A stretch of 64,000 nt of DNA from Nocardia cyriacigeorgica (lineage in GTDB: Bacteria > Actinomycetota > Actinomycetes > Mycobacteriales > Mycobacteriaceae). Shown in pieces: positions 25,449 to 34,735 of the stretch. Positions within the stretch are counted from its first letter, which is position 1. Every line of letters starts with the position of its first letter. Both the position numbers and the translations under genes were made by a program. Location: NCBI RefSeq assembly GCF_005863245.1, contig NZ_VBUT01000005.1, positions 62,001 through 126,000 on the forward strand. The letters are read 5' to 3'. The notes beneath the pieces were generated by a model, which did no database searches, was not told where the DNA came from, and saw nothing but the letters and a program-made list of their open reading frames with translations.

Positions 25449-26124
25449 GACCGATGGAGGAACGCGACCCTTGCTAGTCAATCCTGCCGCGTTGACCGTA
25501 TTGTGCTACGGCGATTCCAATACCTTCGGTCAACCCTCCGATGGGCGCGGACGATTGCCGTCGGACGTGCGATGGACCGGGCGCCTACAGCAGTTTCTGG
25601 GTGCCGGCTACGCGATCATCGAAGAAGGTCTCGGCGGTCGCACAACCGACCTTGACGATCCTGATCGTGATGATCGCAACGGACGCACCTATTTTCGGCC
25701 GTGCCTACGCAGCCACTCGCCGCTTGATCTGGTCGTCATCATGCTCGGCAACAACGATCTCAAAACGAAGTTCGACCGGGAGGTAGGTGCGATCGCCGCC
25801 GCGCTCGAAGGCTACGTCGACGATATCGAGTGCACCGCCTGGACCCGGGCCGGCGGAGTGCCCTCGGTATTGCTGGTCAGTCCGATCCATCTGGATGCTG
25901 ATCAACCCGCCTTCGCTGAACAGAGTTCCGAATACGACGCCGAGTCGGTGCGCAAGTCGCGCGAACTCGGTCCCGAGATTCGCCATGTCGCCGATAAGCG
26001 CAAGACCATGTTCCTCGATGCTGCGACCGTTGCGCGCCCGGGCGTTGATGGGATCCACCTGAGCCGAGACTCACATGAACCCCTATCGAAGCTGATCGCT
26101 CACGAAATCCGGTCGATTCTGTGA
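25438..26124 (+). CDS. SGNH/GDSL-family hydrolase, arylesterase-like
   Basis: 228 residues. All four SGNH blocks are present: GDSN (with the nucleophile Ser), EEGLGGRTT, GNND, and the C-terminal DGIHLSRDSH with catalytic Asp and His. It is cytosolic, without a signal peptide. The start is uncertain: ATG 25438 overlaps the dehydratase end by 11 nt and has no ribosome site, whereas TTG 25471 has GGAGG 10 nt before it and would give 217 residues. It hydrolyses small esters in characterised relatives. Confidence 0.9.
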   Translation: MSSETDGGTRPLLVNPAALTVLCYGDSNTFGQPSDGRGRLPSDVRWTGRLQQFLGAGYAIIEEGLGGRTTDLDDPDRDDRNGRTYFRPCLRSHSPLDLVVIMLGNNDLKTKFDREVGAIAAALEGYVDDIECTAWTRAGGVPSVLLVSPIHLDADQPAFAEQSSEYDAESVRKSRELGPEIRHVADKRKTMFLDAATVARPGVDGIHLSRDSHEPLSKLIAHEIRSIL

Positions 26125-26323
26125 TCGCGATGGCCCGGCGCCGTCGACTGAACGGCGGGCTGGATCCTGGTGACGCGGCCCCGGGCTGACGTGATCCGGG
26201 GCCGCGAGATCCACACCACGAAGGTGAGAATTTCGTCAACCCGCTCGCGGGTGTCAGTCCAGATGCGGTGGCGGTCGTATTCGGTCTTTCGCTCGGCTGC
26301 ACATCGGTTGTTGCACTTCAGGA

Positions 26324-26539
26324 TTAGGAACCTGCACGCCGATGACGTCCGGCTGTTGGCGGCCGCGGACCGCCGGTGAGTTTCGGATCCGCGCGACGCA
26401 GCTCGGAGGCCACCAGGTCTGCCGTGTCGCAGAACTCGGCGAGTGCATGGTCGAGTTGTCTACGTATTTGGGAGAGTTCGCGGGATGCGGCTTTGCGCCG
26501 CGCGAGCAATCCGTCCGTGTCCCGCATGTGGTCACGCAT
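26324..26539 (-). CDS. 71-residue coiled-coil hypothetical protein
   Basis: A mostly helical, charged chain (LLARRKAASRELSQIRRQLDHALAEFCDTADLVASELRRA) with heptad spacing, followed by a basic proline/glycine tail. The stop is TAA, rare in this genome, and local GC is lower than in neighbours. The ribosome site is weak; ATG at 26527 is an alternative start. No family or partner is recognised. Confidence 0.42.
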   Translation of the reverse strand: MRDHMRDTDGLLARRKAASRELSQIRRQLDHALAEFCDTADLVASELRRADPKLTGGPRPPTAGRHRRAGS

Positions 26540-26947
26540 ACTCAGGCATCAGCCCTTTCTGAAATATTGCGGCACCGAGTGCGGAGACCGTGCAGGCGGC
26601 CCTTTGCGACGAACGCTGAATCGTGGTGAAGGCGCATACGTTGATGGCGGAAATCGACGTGACAGCAGCGAAGTCGCCGATATCGGTTGATGGATCGCTG
26701 TCGGATTTCATGTATTCCGGATACCCATGGCCCGCCGCGATCAAACCCGTGATGCAGCGTTTGGTGCTCGTCGTCCGATCGGTGGACCCTGAATTGCTGC
26801 CGGTGTCAAAGTATTCCGCTCAGCCTTCCTGGACGGGACGGTATCTCAGGATAGGGGATCGTGATCGAGTTCCGGCCTGGTCGACCCGTTGATCGCCGAC
26901 CATGGGTAATGTTCCGATCGCGATGTCGAAACCGAGGGTAGGACGTT

Positions 26948-27289
26948 ATGCCGATCACCAATCAGCAGGTGACCCCACACCGGTTCCTCCGTCTTCTCGA
27001 CGAGGACGATTTCTATCCAGGCGAGCTGGTGGGCCGAGGTAAGGCGATCCTGCTGAGGCTATGTGAGCGCATTGAGGTCGAGCAGCCCGCCGACCTTTCG
27101 GCGCTGTACCTCCTTACCCAGGAAGCTACCGAGGAATTCAATGCGCTCGAAGTCGAGTTCGACTCGGCAGGAGGAGAATTCGACACGATCGCACGCGAGG
27201 AAATTGGCGAGGACTTCTGGTTCATCGCCCGCGCCTATGGTTTCCATGAGGCGGACCCAGAGGAGTTGATCGCCACCCGCGAGTGGTGA
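26948..27289 (+). CDS. DUF5713 family protein
   Basis: 113 residues, acidic. The opening MPITNQQ, the central ADLSALYLLTQEATEEFNALE and the end YGFHEADPEELIATREW match the DUF5713 pattern, with two helical segments and many Glu/Asp. Function of the family is unknown. It stands alone, convergent with the flavodoxin-family gene. Confidence 0.85.
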   Translation: MPITNQQVTPHRFLRLLDEDDFYPGELVGRGKAILLRLCERIEVEQPADLSALYLLTQEATEEFNALEVEFDSAGGEFDTIAREEIGEDFWFIARAYGFHEADPEELIATREW

Positions 27290-27323
27290 GCGGGGAGGTG
27301 GTGGCTGGTGGCGCGGTCGGCGA

Positions 27324-28052
27324 CTAACGATGTTCGGGGTTGGCGAAGTCGGGGCGACAGCCCGCGTCCCATTCGCTGCGGCGGTTGCCTTCGGCTGGGA
27401 AGCCGCCGGCGTCGCGGAGCATCGCGGCCAGGTGCATGAGGTTGTAGGTCATGAAGGTGAGGTTGCGGTTGGTGAAGTCGTTGTCGGGGCCGCCGGAGCC
27501 CGGGTCGAGGTAGGACGGGCCGGGGCCGGCTTCGCCGATCCAGCCGGCGTCGGCTTGCGGCGGGATGGCGTAACCGAGGTGCTGCATGCTGTAGAGCAGG
27601 TTCATCGCGCAGTGCTTCACACCGTCCTCGTTGCCGGTGATCAGGCACCCACCGACCCGGCCGTAGTAGGCGTACTGCCCGGCCTCGTTGAGCAGGCTCG
27701 AACAGGCATACAGCCGTTCGACCACTCGCTTCATCACCGAACTGTTGTCGCCGAGCCAGATCGGCCCGCACAACACCAGAATCTCCGCCGCCATCACCTT
27801 CTCGAACAGCGCCGGCCAGGCATCGCTGGCCCACCCGTGCTCGGTCATATCCGGCCACACTCCGGTCGCGATGTCATGATCGATGGCCCGAATAACCTCG
27901 ACCTCCACACCGTGCCCCCGCATGATCCCCGCCGACCGGTCGATCAACCCATCGGTATTGCTGACTTCCGGCGACGGCTTGAGCGTCGCGTTGATGAACA
28001 ACGCCCGCAGCCCCGAGAACCGGCCGGAAATCTCACCGTCCACGTGATCCAT
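27324..28052 (-). CDS. Flavodoxin-family NADPH-dependent FMN reductase
   Basis: 242 residues with a flavodoxin-like fold: RALFINATLKPSPEVSNTDGLI binds the FMN phosphate, and ILVLCGPIWLGDNSSVMKRVVERL is the strand-loop of WrbA/iron-sulfur-flavoprotein relatives. The strong purine-rich site before the ATG (AGGAAGGGAG) suggests good expression. It probably reduces quinones or flavins; substrate is not defined. Confidence 0.86.
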   Translation of the reverse strand: MDHVDGEISGRFSGLRALFINATLKPSPEVSNTDGLIDRSAGIMRGHGVEVEVIRAIDHDIATGVWPDMTEHGWASDAWPALFEKVMAAEILVLCGPIWLGDNSSVMKRVVERLYACSSLLNEAGQYAYYGRVGGCLITGNEDGVKHCAMNLLYSMQHLGYAIPPQADAGWIGEAGPGPSYLDPGSGGPDNDFTNRNLTFMTYNLMHLAAMLRDAGGFPAEGNRRSEWDAGCRPDFANPEHR

Positions 28053-28091
28053 GCTGAGCTCCCTTCCTCGAAGCAGCCGACCATTCCTGGA

Positions 28092-28571
28092 CTATCCACG
28101 CGGCATGCGGGCTTCACATTCCTCGAACGGCACGCCCGACTGGACACAGTCGTAGAGACCACTTTGGACGTCCCCGGAGGTGGGTGGCTCACCGCAGAGC
28201 AGCCCGCACCGCTTGTAGCCCGGCACCTCTGACCCGTCGGGGTAGTGGCAACCGGAATCGTCGCAGGTGTAGTCGCGCATGTTGGGGTCGTGCGGCACGA
28301 GATCACGCGACAGCGACCAGACGTAGGCGTCCGTTTGGGAGACCCGCGTGCAGTAGACCGTTCTGCCATCGGCGAGCTGCGCAACAGCACCGTGATCATC
28401 GCAGTAGTCGTTCAAATTGACCTGTTGGCTCGCGACCGCATCTGCGGAGCCGCTGTCCACAGCAGGGGCAGCGGTCACGGCCCCGGCGGATGCCGCGGCG
28501 AGTGCGACGACGCCGAAGATTGCTCCGGCAAGTCGGGCGACAACGGTGGTGCGTGGTGTGGCGGACTGCAT
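28092..28571 (-). CDS. Small secreted cysteine-rich protein
   Basis: 159 residues. A Sec signal peptide (ARLAGAIFGVVALAAASAGAVTAAPA) is followed by a mature part with eight cysteines (YCDD, VYCTR, YTCDDSGCH, RCGLLC, DCVQ, EECE), an even number that suggests four disulfides. No enzyme motif is visible. It is likely exported to the envelope or medium; function is unknown. Confidence 0.78.
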   Translation of the reverse strand: MQSATPRTTVVARLAGAIFGVVALAAASAGAVTAAPAVDSGSADAVASQQVNLNDYCDDHGAVAQLADGRTVYCTRVSQTDAYVWSLSRDLVPHDPNMRDYTCDDSGCHYPDGSEVPGYKRCGLLCGEPPTSGDVQSGLYDCVQSGVPFEECEARMPRG

Positions 28572-28713
28572 CGGATAGGTCCCGTCTGTCGGCCCCGACC
28601 CGTCCTGCGTCGACTCTAACGCCGCAGGTCCACCGACACGCGAGGTTTCGGCTGGTCAGAATCCTCGATGTGACGTTGAGGCCGAGATCTCGTGACGGGG
28701 GCGCCGGCCCGGA

Positions 28714-29277
28714 TCACGGCTTCCAGGTGATCCGCCCACCCTGGAAGTCCTGGGCTTTACCGCCCTGATGATCGTATTCATCGCTGGTCGGGTACCCGTA
28801 GCGTCCGTTGTCGGCGCCGGCGGCGAGCCAGGTGTCGCGGATGGAACCCCAGATGATGTGGGCGCCGGTGGCGGGGGACCAGTAGATGTCGCCGCCGTTG
28901 AAGCGGTTGAAGCGACCGTTGTTCTTGGCGGTGGCTTCGTCGGTGATGGGGAAGCCGAGGGGGCTGTTCTCCCAGCCGACGGTGCCCCATTTGTCGCGGA
29001 TGGCGCCGCCGATCTGGTGGGCGGCGGTGCCGAGGGACCAGTAGATGGAGTTGTTGCGTTCGAAGGCCTGGAACTTTCCGCCGTTGGCGTCGAGTTCGGG
29101 GGTGATGGGGTTGCCGAAGGTGTTGTAGCCGCCGGCCTGGTCGTATTTGACCTCGATGGCCCCGCCGACGTCGAAGGGGCCGATGGGGCGGGCGCCCGCG
29201 GTGGTGGCGAAGGCGGTGGCGAGGGCCAGTCCGGTGGCGGCGAGTGCGGTGGCGGTAGTGATCTTGCGGCGTGCCAA
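28714..29277 (-). CDS. Secreted LGFP-repeat protein
   Basis: 187 residues with a signal peptide cleaved after AGA. Three to four LGFP-type repeats follow: YNTFGNPITPE, ENSPLGFPITDE and GRYGYPTSDE, each separated by a GGxxQxF/GDIYW-like beta segment. LGFP repeats occur on cell-wall-anchored mycolyltransferases and hydrolases in Corynebacteriales and are thought to bind the envelope; here they stand alone without a catalytic domain. Confidence 0.86.
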   Translation of the reverse strand: MARRKITTATALAATGLALATAFATTAGARPIGPFDVGGAIEVKYDQAGGYNTFGNPITPELDANGGKFQAFERNNSIYWSLGTAAHQIGGAIRDKWGTVGWENSPLGFPITDEATAKNNGRFNRFNGGDIYWSPATGAHIIWGSIRDTWLAAGADNGRYGYPTSDEYDHQGGKAQDFQGGRITWKP

Positions 29278-29478
29278 GTGAGCCTCCTAGGTCAGATGGT
29301 GCGCGGTCGTTGCCGAGAGGCGGTTGTCGGCACGATTCACCGACGTTCCGCCTCGGCGGATGTGGACATGTGGCATCCCCGAATGCTCTCCAGCCCTATC
29401 GGCCAGGCCGCGGCGGCCGTTAGCGTGGCCGTCGTCTCGCCGCGCGAACCGGCGCGACGTGACCCCAGCGGACCGCGC

Positions 29479-29694
29479 TCAGTCCGGTGGGTCGATCCGG
29501 AACCCGATCTTGACCGTGACCTGGGTGTGGGCGATGGCGCCGTCGACGATGTGGCCGCGCACGCTCACCATCTCGAACCATTCGAGATTGCGCACGGTCT
29601 CACCGGCGCGGGTGACCGCATTGGTGATGGCGGCGTCGACGCCGTCTGGAGAGGAACCGACCACCTCGATAACGCGATAGACGTGATCACTCAT
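29479..29694 (-). CDS. Dodecin flavoprotein
   Basis: 71 residues, the usual size. The flavin-stacking Trp lies in NLEWFEM and the Gln in HTQVTVKIGF, both hallmarks of dodecins, which store FMN/FAD or CoA as dodecameric shells. The ATG is preceded by a spacing-poor site. No coupled genes; the flavoprotein cluster starts 54 bp further on. Confidence 0.94.
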   Translation of the reverse strand: MSDHVYRVIEVVGSSPDGVDAAITNAVTRAGETVRNLEWFEMVSVRGHIVDGAIAHTQVTVKIGFRIDPPD

Positions 29695-29747
29695 GGATCG
29701 AGTGTGGCAGCCATCACAGCCGTGCGGGGCGGGTTGGGACCGATCGC

Positions 29748-31538
29748 CTACATATCCAGCACGTGCGGTAGCCCGGCCCGGAACCGATCGGCATCCATCT
29801 GCTTGGCGGCCGCGAAGATCGGCAGCTCGACCAGCGGGTGGATGACGGCGCGCGGAGCGGGGTCGCCCGCGGCGTCCAGGATGGCGTTGGCGGCCGCGCG
29901 ACCGGCCTCGTTGGCGCCTTCCATGGTGGCCAAGTCGATATTGGTGCGCACGTGGTCGCCGCCGAAGAAGAGGTTGGGAATCGCGCAGTGGGCGTCGGGA
30001 CGATGCTGGTAGGAGCCGACGGTGTTGACCAGCAGCGGAGTCTCGTTGTAAGTCGTGCCGCCGGACCAGCTGATGCCCGGATCCAGGTGCCAGGAATGGA
30101 TGTCCTCGGGGCGCAGCCAGCCGGTGCCGGTATTGAGCCACTGCTCGAGCTGGGCCCACACCTCACGGGCGATCTCGTCCTTCGAACACTGTTTGGCGGT
30201 CTTGCCGTAGAGGATGCCGGGAGTGTCCCAGTCGGACACGTCGACCGACAGGCATTCGACCGCGCGCCCGTCGCCGTAGCGCTGCGCGAAATCGCCGACC
30301 CACATCGGCGCCTGCCGCAGCGCGGTGATCGCCCACGGCGAGCCGAGCGCGGCGATATGGCCTTCGGGGATCTCGGTGGGCCGGGTCAGGTAGTACTGGA
30401 TGCCCACCATCCAGTCGGTCACCAGTTCGGCCATCCCCGCCAGGCGCGGATCCGCGGCCAGGATCGCCGGGTTCAGCAGCGGCACCGTCCGCTCCACGGG
30501 CATCGCGCAGATGTACCAGTCCGCTTCGACCCGCGTGGCGGAGCCGCCGGAATCGACGACCGTCGCACCGGTGATGCGCCCGCCCCGATAGTCCAGCGCG
30601 GTGGCCCGCTGATCCATGACGAACCGCACACCGCGCCCGCGCAGGTAGGCGACCCACGGATCGATCCACGCCTCATTGGTCGGGCGATTGAGGATGCGGT
30701 CGATACCCGCCGCGTACTGCGGGATCAGCCCCGTGCCCGCCAGCACCAGCGCCTCGCCGATCGTGCCGATGGTGCGGGCCGAACTCATATGCGGTTTGGC
30801 GGCCACGGTGATGCGGGTCAGCGCCGACACCAGATAGTCGCGGTAGGCCTGCGATTTTCCGTCCGCCCGCAGGATCTGCTCCCAGGTCAGGTACTCCCAC
30901 TGCCCGAACCGCCGTTCGGTGGACGAGGTGAACCACATCGTCATCTGCTTGGCGAAGAACGCCAGTTCAGCGGGCGGCAGCTCGGGGATGAAGCCGAAGG
31001 CGGTGATGAGGGTGTTCTGCACCAGTTCCGGGGTGAGCTGCCCGATCGCGGCCGGCTCGACCGGAAGGAACACCGGTGCCCTGCCGCGGAATCCGGCGAC
31101 GGTGCCTTCGACCCGTACGAGATTGCCCGCCACGCCGTCGGGATTGCCGGGAAAAGGTATGCGGCGCATGGTGTCCGGCAGATTCTGGTAGCAGCCGGGG
31201 AAGAAACGGAAACCGTGCTCGCCGGGCAGGTCGAGACGGCCGCCGGTGGCGGTGCCGGGCACGCCGAGGCTGCGGGCCTTGCCGCCGAGATAGGCCGGCT
31301 CGTACACCGTCACCGTGTAGCCGCGTTCGATCAGTTCGTGCGCGGCCGACAATCCGGCCACCCCGCCGCCGAGGATCGCGACGTCGCGGTTGCCGCGCGC
31401 ACCAGGGGAGCGGCGAACGGGGGTCGCACCGGAGGCGGCGGCGGTCCCGAGCGATAGCGCCGCTCCCGCTCCCGCGACGACGGCGCCGCGCAACACATCG
31501 CGACGGGTCCAGGACGTATTCGATTGCGGTTCAGACAT
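29748..31538 (-). CDS. Tat-exported FAD-dependent amine-oxidase/carotenoid-desaturase-like enzyme
   Basis: 596 residues from the ATG at 31538. Tat signal SWTRRDVLRGAVVAGAGAALSL is at residues about 9-35. The dinucleotide-binding motif RDVAILGGGVAGLSAAHEL follows, and the C-terminal FAD site is VGSYQHRP...GDHVRTNIDLATMEGANEAGRAAANAIL. The fold is the amine oxidase/phytoene desaturase type, but an exported member is unusual because carotenoid desaturases are membrane-associated on the cytosolic side. Its ATG overlaps the preceding FAD-enzyme stop by 8 nt, so the two proteins probably work in one pathway. Confidence 0.85.
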   Translation of the reverse strand: MSEPQSNTSWTRRDVLRGAVVAGAGAALSLGTAAASGATPVRRSPGARGNRDVAILGGGVAGLSAAHELIERGYTVTVYEPAYLGGKARSLGVPGTATGGRLDLPGEHGFRFFPGCYQNLPDTMRRIPFPGNPDGVAGNLVRVEGTVAGFRGRAPVFLPVEPAAIGQLTPELVQNTLITAFGFIPELPPAELAFFAKQMTMWFTSSTERRFGQWEYLTWEQILRADGKSQAYRDYLVSALTRITVAAKPHMSSARTIGTIGEALVLAGTGLIPQYAAGIDRILNRPTNEAWIDPWVAYLRGRGVRFVMDQRATALDYRGGRITGATVVDSGGSATRVEADWYICAMPVERTVPLLNPAILAADPRLAGMAELVTDWMVGIQYYLTRPTEIPEGHIAALGSPWAITALRQAPMWVGDFAQRYGDGRAVECLSVDVSDWDTPGILYGKTAKQCSKDEIAREVWAQLEQWLNTGTGWLRPEDIHSWHLDPGISWSGGTTYNETPLLVNTVGSYQHRPDAHCAIPNLFFGGDHVRTNIDLATMEGANEAGRAAANAILDAAGDPAPRAVIHPLVELPIFAAAKQMDADRFRAGLPHVLDM

Positions 31539-32949
31539 CTTCGTCTCCAGCGCGGGAAGGGTGATAGTTGGGGGAGAGGGGGACGGCGGATGGGTGGTGG
31601 TGACCTGCGCGCAACACGGTGCGGGCCTCGTGCCAGTCGGCGGCGGCCTCGCGCAGTTCACGCGTCATATCGGCGAGTACCGCGCCCGCCGCGGCCGGGG
31701 TGTGCCGGAGTGCGCCCGCGGCCAGACCGACCGCGCGGCGCGGGGTGAAGACCGCCCCGGGTTCGGTGGTGCGGGAGAAGATGCCGGTCACCGCGGCGGC
31801 CAGCGCAGGGTCGCGGGTGGCGGTGCGGTAGAGCTCGATCTCCAAGGGGTGCATGGCTTCTGCGCGGGCGAGCCGATTCGTCCACTGGTAGATCGGCAGG
31901 CATTCCCGCAGCCGTCGTTCGGCCCAGTGGGCCAGCGCGAGGTCGAGGGCCTTGGGATGCTCGAGCAGTGGGGCGGCGGTATCGGCGAGCAGCCTGCCGT
32001 AGCGCAGCGCGTCGCGAATGCCCTGGGCGGTGACCGGATCCTTGAAATGACCCGCGTCCCCGGCCAATACCCAGCCCGGTCCGCTCGAGCGCCGGAAGTA
32101 GGAGGCGATCCCCGTCGCGGCCCGCACGCGGCCCACTCGCTCGCACTCGCGCAGCCGCTCGGCGAGACCGGGAATCCGGGCGATCGCCGCGGTGTAGCGC
32201 TGCTCGGCGCGACCCGGGCCGAGGCCCGGTTCCTCGCTGACCGGCGGTTGCACCAACGACAACAGCAGGCCGTCATCGCAGGGAAACGCGGTACCGAGGT
32301 CGCGCCCCGCTCGCCACTGGGCCGCGATGTGCCGCCACGACGAACTGCCCTCGCGCCAGTACGCGTAATAGCATTCGCGCCCGCTCGGCGCGTGCAGGAA
32401 CGGCTCGATCGCCCCGCACAATCGTGCCACCGTGCTGCGCCTGCCGTCGGCGCCGACCACCAGCGCGGCCCGCAGTTCGACGACGGTGTCCGTGGGATCG
32501 CGATACCGCACGCCGGCACACCGATCCCGTTCCCACACCAGCTCCTCCACGCGGCAGCGTTCCCGCACCTCGGCTCCGGCGGCGCGGGCCGCGCCGACCA
32601 GCACCGCGTCCAAGCCCGTGCGGCGCACACACATGGCGTAGTCGATCCCGTCGGCCGGGGTGAACTCCGAGGGCACTCGATATCCGGCCCCGGCGGCGAA
32701 GGCCGAGGTCAGGCGGGGCGCGCCGAGTTCTTCGACCTGTTCGAGCACGCCGAGCGCGTTCAGCTCGGCCAGCCCGCCCGGCCACAGCAGGTGGGTCGAG
32801 AGCGTGTCGGACGGGAACTGGGCGCTGTCGAGCACGATCACCCGCCGCCCCGCCCGGGCCATCGTCACGGCGACGGCGGAGCCCGCGCAGCGCGCGCCCA
32901 CCACGATGACGTCGGTGTATTCGACCGCCGTACTGGAGGAATCGGCCAT
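31531..32949 (-). CDS. FAD-dependent oxidoreductase, geranylgeranyl-reductase/monooxygenase type
   Basis: 472 residues. DVIVVGARCAGSAVAVTMARAG is the N-terminal ADP-binding motif and GWVLAGDAGHFKDPVTAQGI the FAD ribityl motif of the group that includes geranylgeranyl reductases and class A monooxygenases. ATG 32949 with GAGG 7 nt upstream is preferred to the GTG at 32955. It is divergent from a TetR gene, with a palindrome in the shared region, and overlaps the next gene; control by that TetR is likely. Confidence 0.86.
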   Translation of the reverse strand: MADSSSTAVEYTDVIVVGARCAGSAVAVTMARAGRRVIVLDSAQFPSDTLSTHLLWPGGLAELNALGVLEQVEELGAPRLTSAFAAGAGYRVPSEFTPADGIDYAMCVRRTGLDAVLVGAARAAGAEVRERCRVEELVWERDRCAGVRYRDPTDTVVELRAALVVGADGRRSTVARLCGAIEPFLHAPSGRECYYAYWREGSSSWRHIAAQWRAGRDLGTAFPCDDGLLLSLVQPPVSEEPGLGPGRAEQRYTAAIARIPGLAERLRECERVGRVRAATGIASYFRRSSGPGWVLAGDAGHFKDPVTAQGIRDALRYGRLLADTAAPLLEHPKALDLALAHWAERRLRECLPIYQWTNRLARAEAMHPLEIELYRTATRDPALAAAVTGIFSRTTEPGAVFTPRRAVGLAAGALRHTPAAAGAVLADMTRELREAAADWHEARTVLRAGHHHPSAVPLSPNYHPSRAGDEDV

Positions 32950-32972
32950 TGTCACGCCTCGGTCATCGCGTC

Positions 32973-32989
32973 TCGGACACTATGTCCGA
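32973..32989. promoter_or_regulatory. TetR operator candidate between FAD enzyme and TetR gene
   Basis: Perfect 17-bp palindrome TCGGACACTATGTCCGA (7+3+7), 24 bp from the FAD-enzyme start (32949) and 112 bp from the TetR start (33102). Its symmetry and location suit autoregulation of the divergent pair. Confidence 0.6.
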
Positions 32990-33101
32990 TTGATGGTGAA
33001 CCCCGGTGGCCCGGCTGTCAACGGTTGACGGTGCCTCGGCCGGATTTCCGCGCCCCGAGGCACAATGGCCGCATGGAGCCCTCCGAGCGAACGAGCAGCC
33101 G

Positions 33102-33752
33102 ATGCCGTCGCTGACGCGCACCCCGCGCGGCGCCCGCAAACCGCCCGACAACCGTCGCGCCGAATTCGAACGGCGCGTACTGGCCGCCGTCGAGGACCTG
33201 CTCGCCGACGGCACCCCCTACACCGAACTGGCCGTGCAGAAGATCGCCGCCGCCTCACACTCGGCGAGATCGACGTTCTACCGGTACTTTCCGGACAAGA
33301 GCCAACTGCTGATCCGGATGGCGGACCTGGCCACCACCGACCTGTTCGATGCCGCCGAACAGTGGTGGACCGCCGATCACAGCGACGGCGTCGACGGTGT
33401 GGTGCAAGCGATCCGGAGCATGATCGCCGGTTTCCGCAAGCACCGGTACCTGCTACTGGCCCTCACCGAAGTCTCCGCCTACGACCGTGACGTCGGCGCG
33501 TATTGGCGTTCACGGGTGGCCACCTTCGCCGCCATGGTCCGGGCCCGCCTCGACACCGACCGCCAGGCCGGAAAGATCAGCCCCGCCATCGACCCCACGG
33601 CGACGGCGGTGGTGCTGACCTCGATGGTGGAACGCTCGATCGTGGTCGCGTTCTCCGCCGACACCGGCATCTCCGACGACGTCCTTGCCGACACGCTCGG
33701 ACGCGCGATCTGGCTCGTCGTCTACGGCGACGCGCCGCGCGCCACGCCGTGA
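33102..33752 (+). CDS. TetR-family transcriptional regulator
   Basis: 216 residues. The N-terminal HTH reads ELAVQKIAAASHSARSTFYRYFPDKSQLL. The C-terminal domain includes GVVQAIRSMIAGFRKHRYLLLALTEVSAYD and two helices ending in RAIWLVVYG. The start at 33102 is chosen because it begins just before the HTH; the frame is open further upstream. It likely represses the divergent FAD-enzyme pair through the palindrome at 32973. Confidence 0.9.
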   Translation: MPSLTRTPRGARKPPDNRRAEFERRVLAAVEDLLADGTPYTELAVQKIAAASHSARSTFYRYFPDKSQLLIRMADLATTDLFDAAEQWWTADHSDGVDGVVQAIRSMIAGFRKHRYLLLALTEVSAYDRDVGAYWRSRVATFAAMVRARLDTDRQAGKISPAIDPTATAVVLTSMVERSIVVAFSADTGISDDVLADTLGRAIWLVVYGDAPRATP

Positions 33753-34013
33753 CGCGCCGCTGGATCGTGTGTCTTCCCTCGGATCGCGAAGGCGTGCTGT
33801 TCAATTGATGCGGTCAGCGTGTTTCCAGCGACGAGCGCACTAGGAGACGACATGGCACGGCCCCCGATGAATGTCGGGCACCGGGCGGACTGCATCGTCA
33901 GCCGCAGATGATTTCGCGGCGTCGCGGTCGGTCGTTTCTCTCCATGCCGCGATGCCCGGAGTCCTGATACGGAAATCTCCAGCATCACTCAGCATCCGAA
34001 AAGGAGCACGAAC

Positions 34014-34310
34014 GTGAGCATGATTCTCGTTGCGCTGCACGACAGCTACGGCGCGGTGGTAGCACAGATCGGCAACCCCACACCGGAAGCGCCGCCGTTG
34101 GCGGACAAGATCATGCAGATGACCAGGTATCTCACCTGGTTCGTTCTGTTGTCCGGCGTCGCCGCGATCACCTACGGCGGCGGCCGATTCGCCTGGGAGA
34201 AGTGGAGCGGCGGCGGCCTGCAATCACCGAAGATGGTGGCGGGCGCCATGGCCGGCGGTGTGGTCGCCACCAGCGCGGGCACCATCATGAACGCGGTGAT
34301 CGGCGCCTGA
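34014..34310 (+). CDS. Small two-helix membrane protein, VirB2/TrbC-pilin-like
   Basis: 98 residues from GTG 34014, with AGGAG 8 nt upstream. Two hydrophobic helices (TWFVLLSGVAAITYGGG and MVAGAMAGGVVATSAGTIMNAVIGA) are separated by a short basic loop. The layout resembles pilin-like or MobA-associated proteins of actinobacterial integrative conjugative elements, but no other conjugation gene is visible here, so the call rests on shape only. Confidence 0.6.
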   Translation: MSMILVALHDSYGAVVAQIGNPTPEAPPLADKIMQMTRYLTWFVLLSGVAAITYGGGRFAWEKWSGGGLQSPKMVAGAMAGGVVATSAGTIMNAVIGA

Positions 34311-34735
34311 AGCCGAGCATGGGCCGGCATGCGGGTGCCTGCGCCTCGGCGCCGACGCCCGCATACCGCACTCGTGGTTACCCGGACCCGAGCCGGCACC
34401 TCGACCGCTCGGTGCCATTGTGGCCGAAACGTAACCTGCACCCGCCGGTTCGGACGCGCGCGGATCCCGCGCCGACATGATCTCCTGAATCGGTGACGTC
34501 ATCCCCCGGTGGCTCCATCGAAGACCTGCTGGTGCGCAGCGGACGATTCTTCACCCCCGGCGACATCTCACCGGACCGCCGCACCCGTCACCAGAGACGG
34601 CGGCCGCGACGGCGACGTCTTCTTCGGCAATCGCGGACATGCCCGTCCGGGGGAGCTGGTGGGGTCGCGGCAGCGGCGCCGCGGTTGGTGAGCGAGCCGG
34701 GGCGGGACGCACACAGGCCGCGCCCCGGTCGCGGT
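34311..34735. other. 425-bp gene-free stretch with a hairpin
   Basis: It lies between the small membrane protein stop and the flavoprotein stop (convergent). The only clear element is an imperfect stem starting ATGCGGG at 34329 and closing CCCGCAT at 34358-34364, probably a terminator. Open frames in this stretch look like arginine-rich translations of GC-rich DNA and lack ribosome sites. Confidence 0.45.

Noticed and set aside
26170..26379. 69-residue plus-strand ORF overlapping the 71-residue minus-strand gene
   Set aside because: Arg/Ser-rich antisense-like translation without start signal.
26623..26892. 89-residue plus-strand ORF and overlapping 70-residue minus-strand ORF
   Set aside because: Neither has a good ribosome site or family pattern; low confidence, so left out of the feature list.
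29838..31457. 539-residue open frame antisense to the Tat-exported oxidoreductase
   Set aside because: No start signal or recognisable domain; a high-GC antisense artefact.
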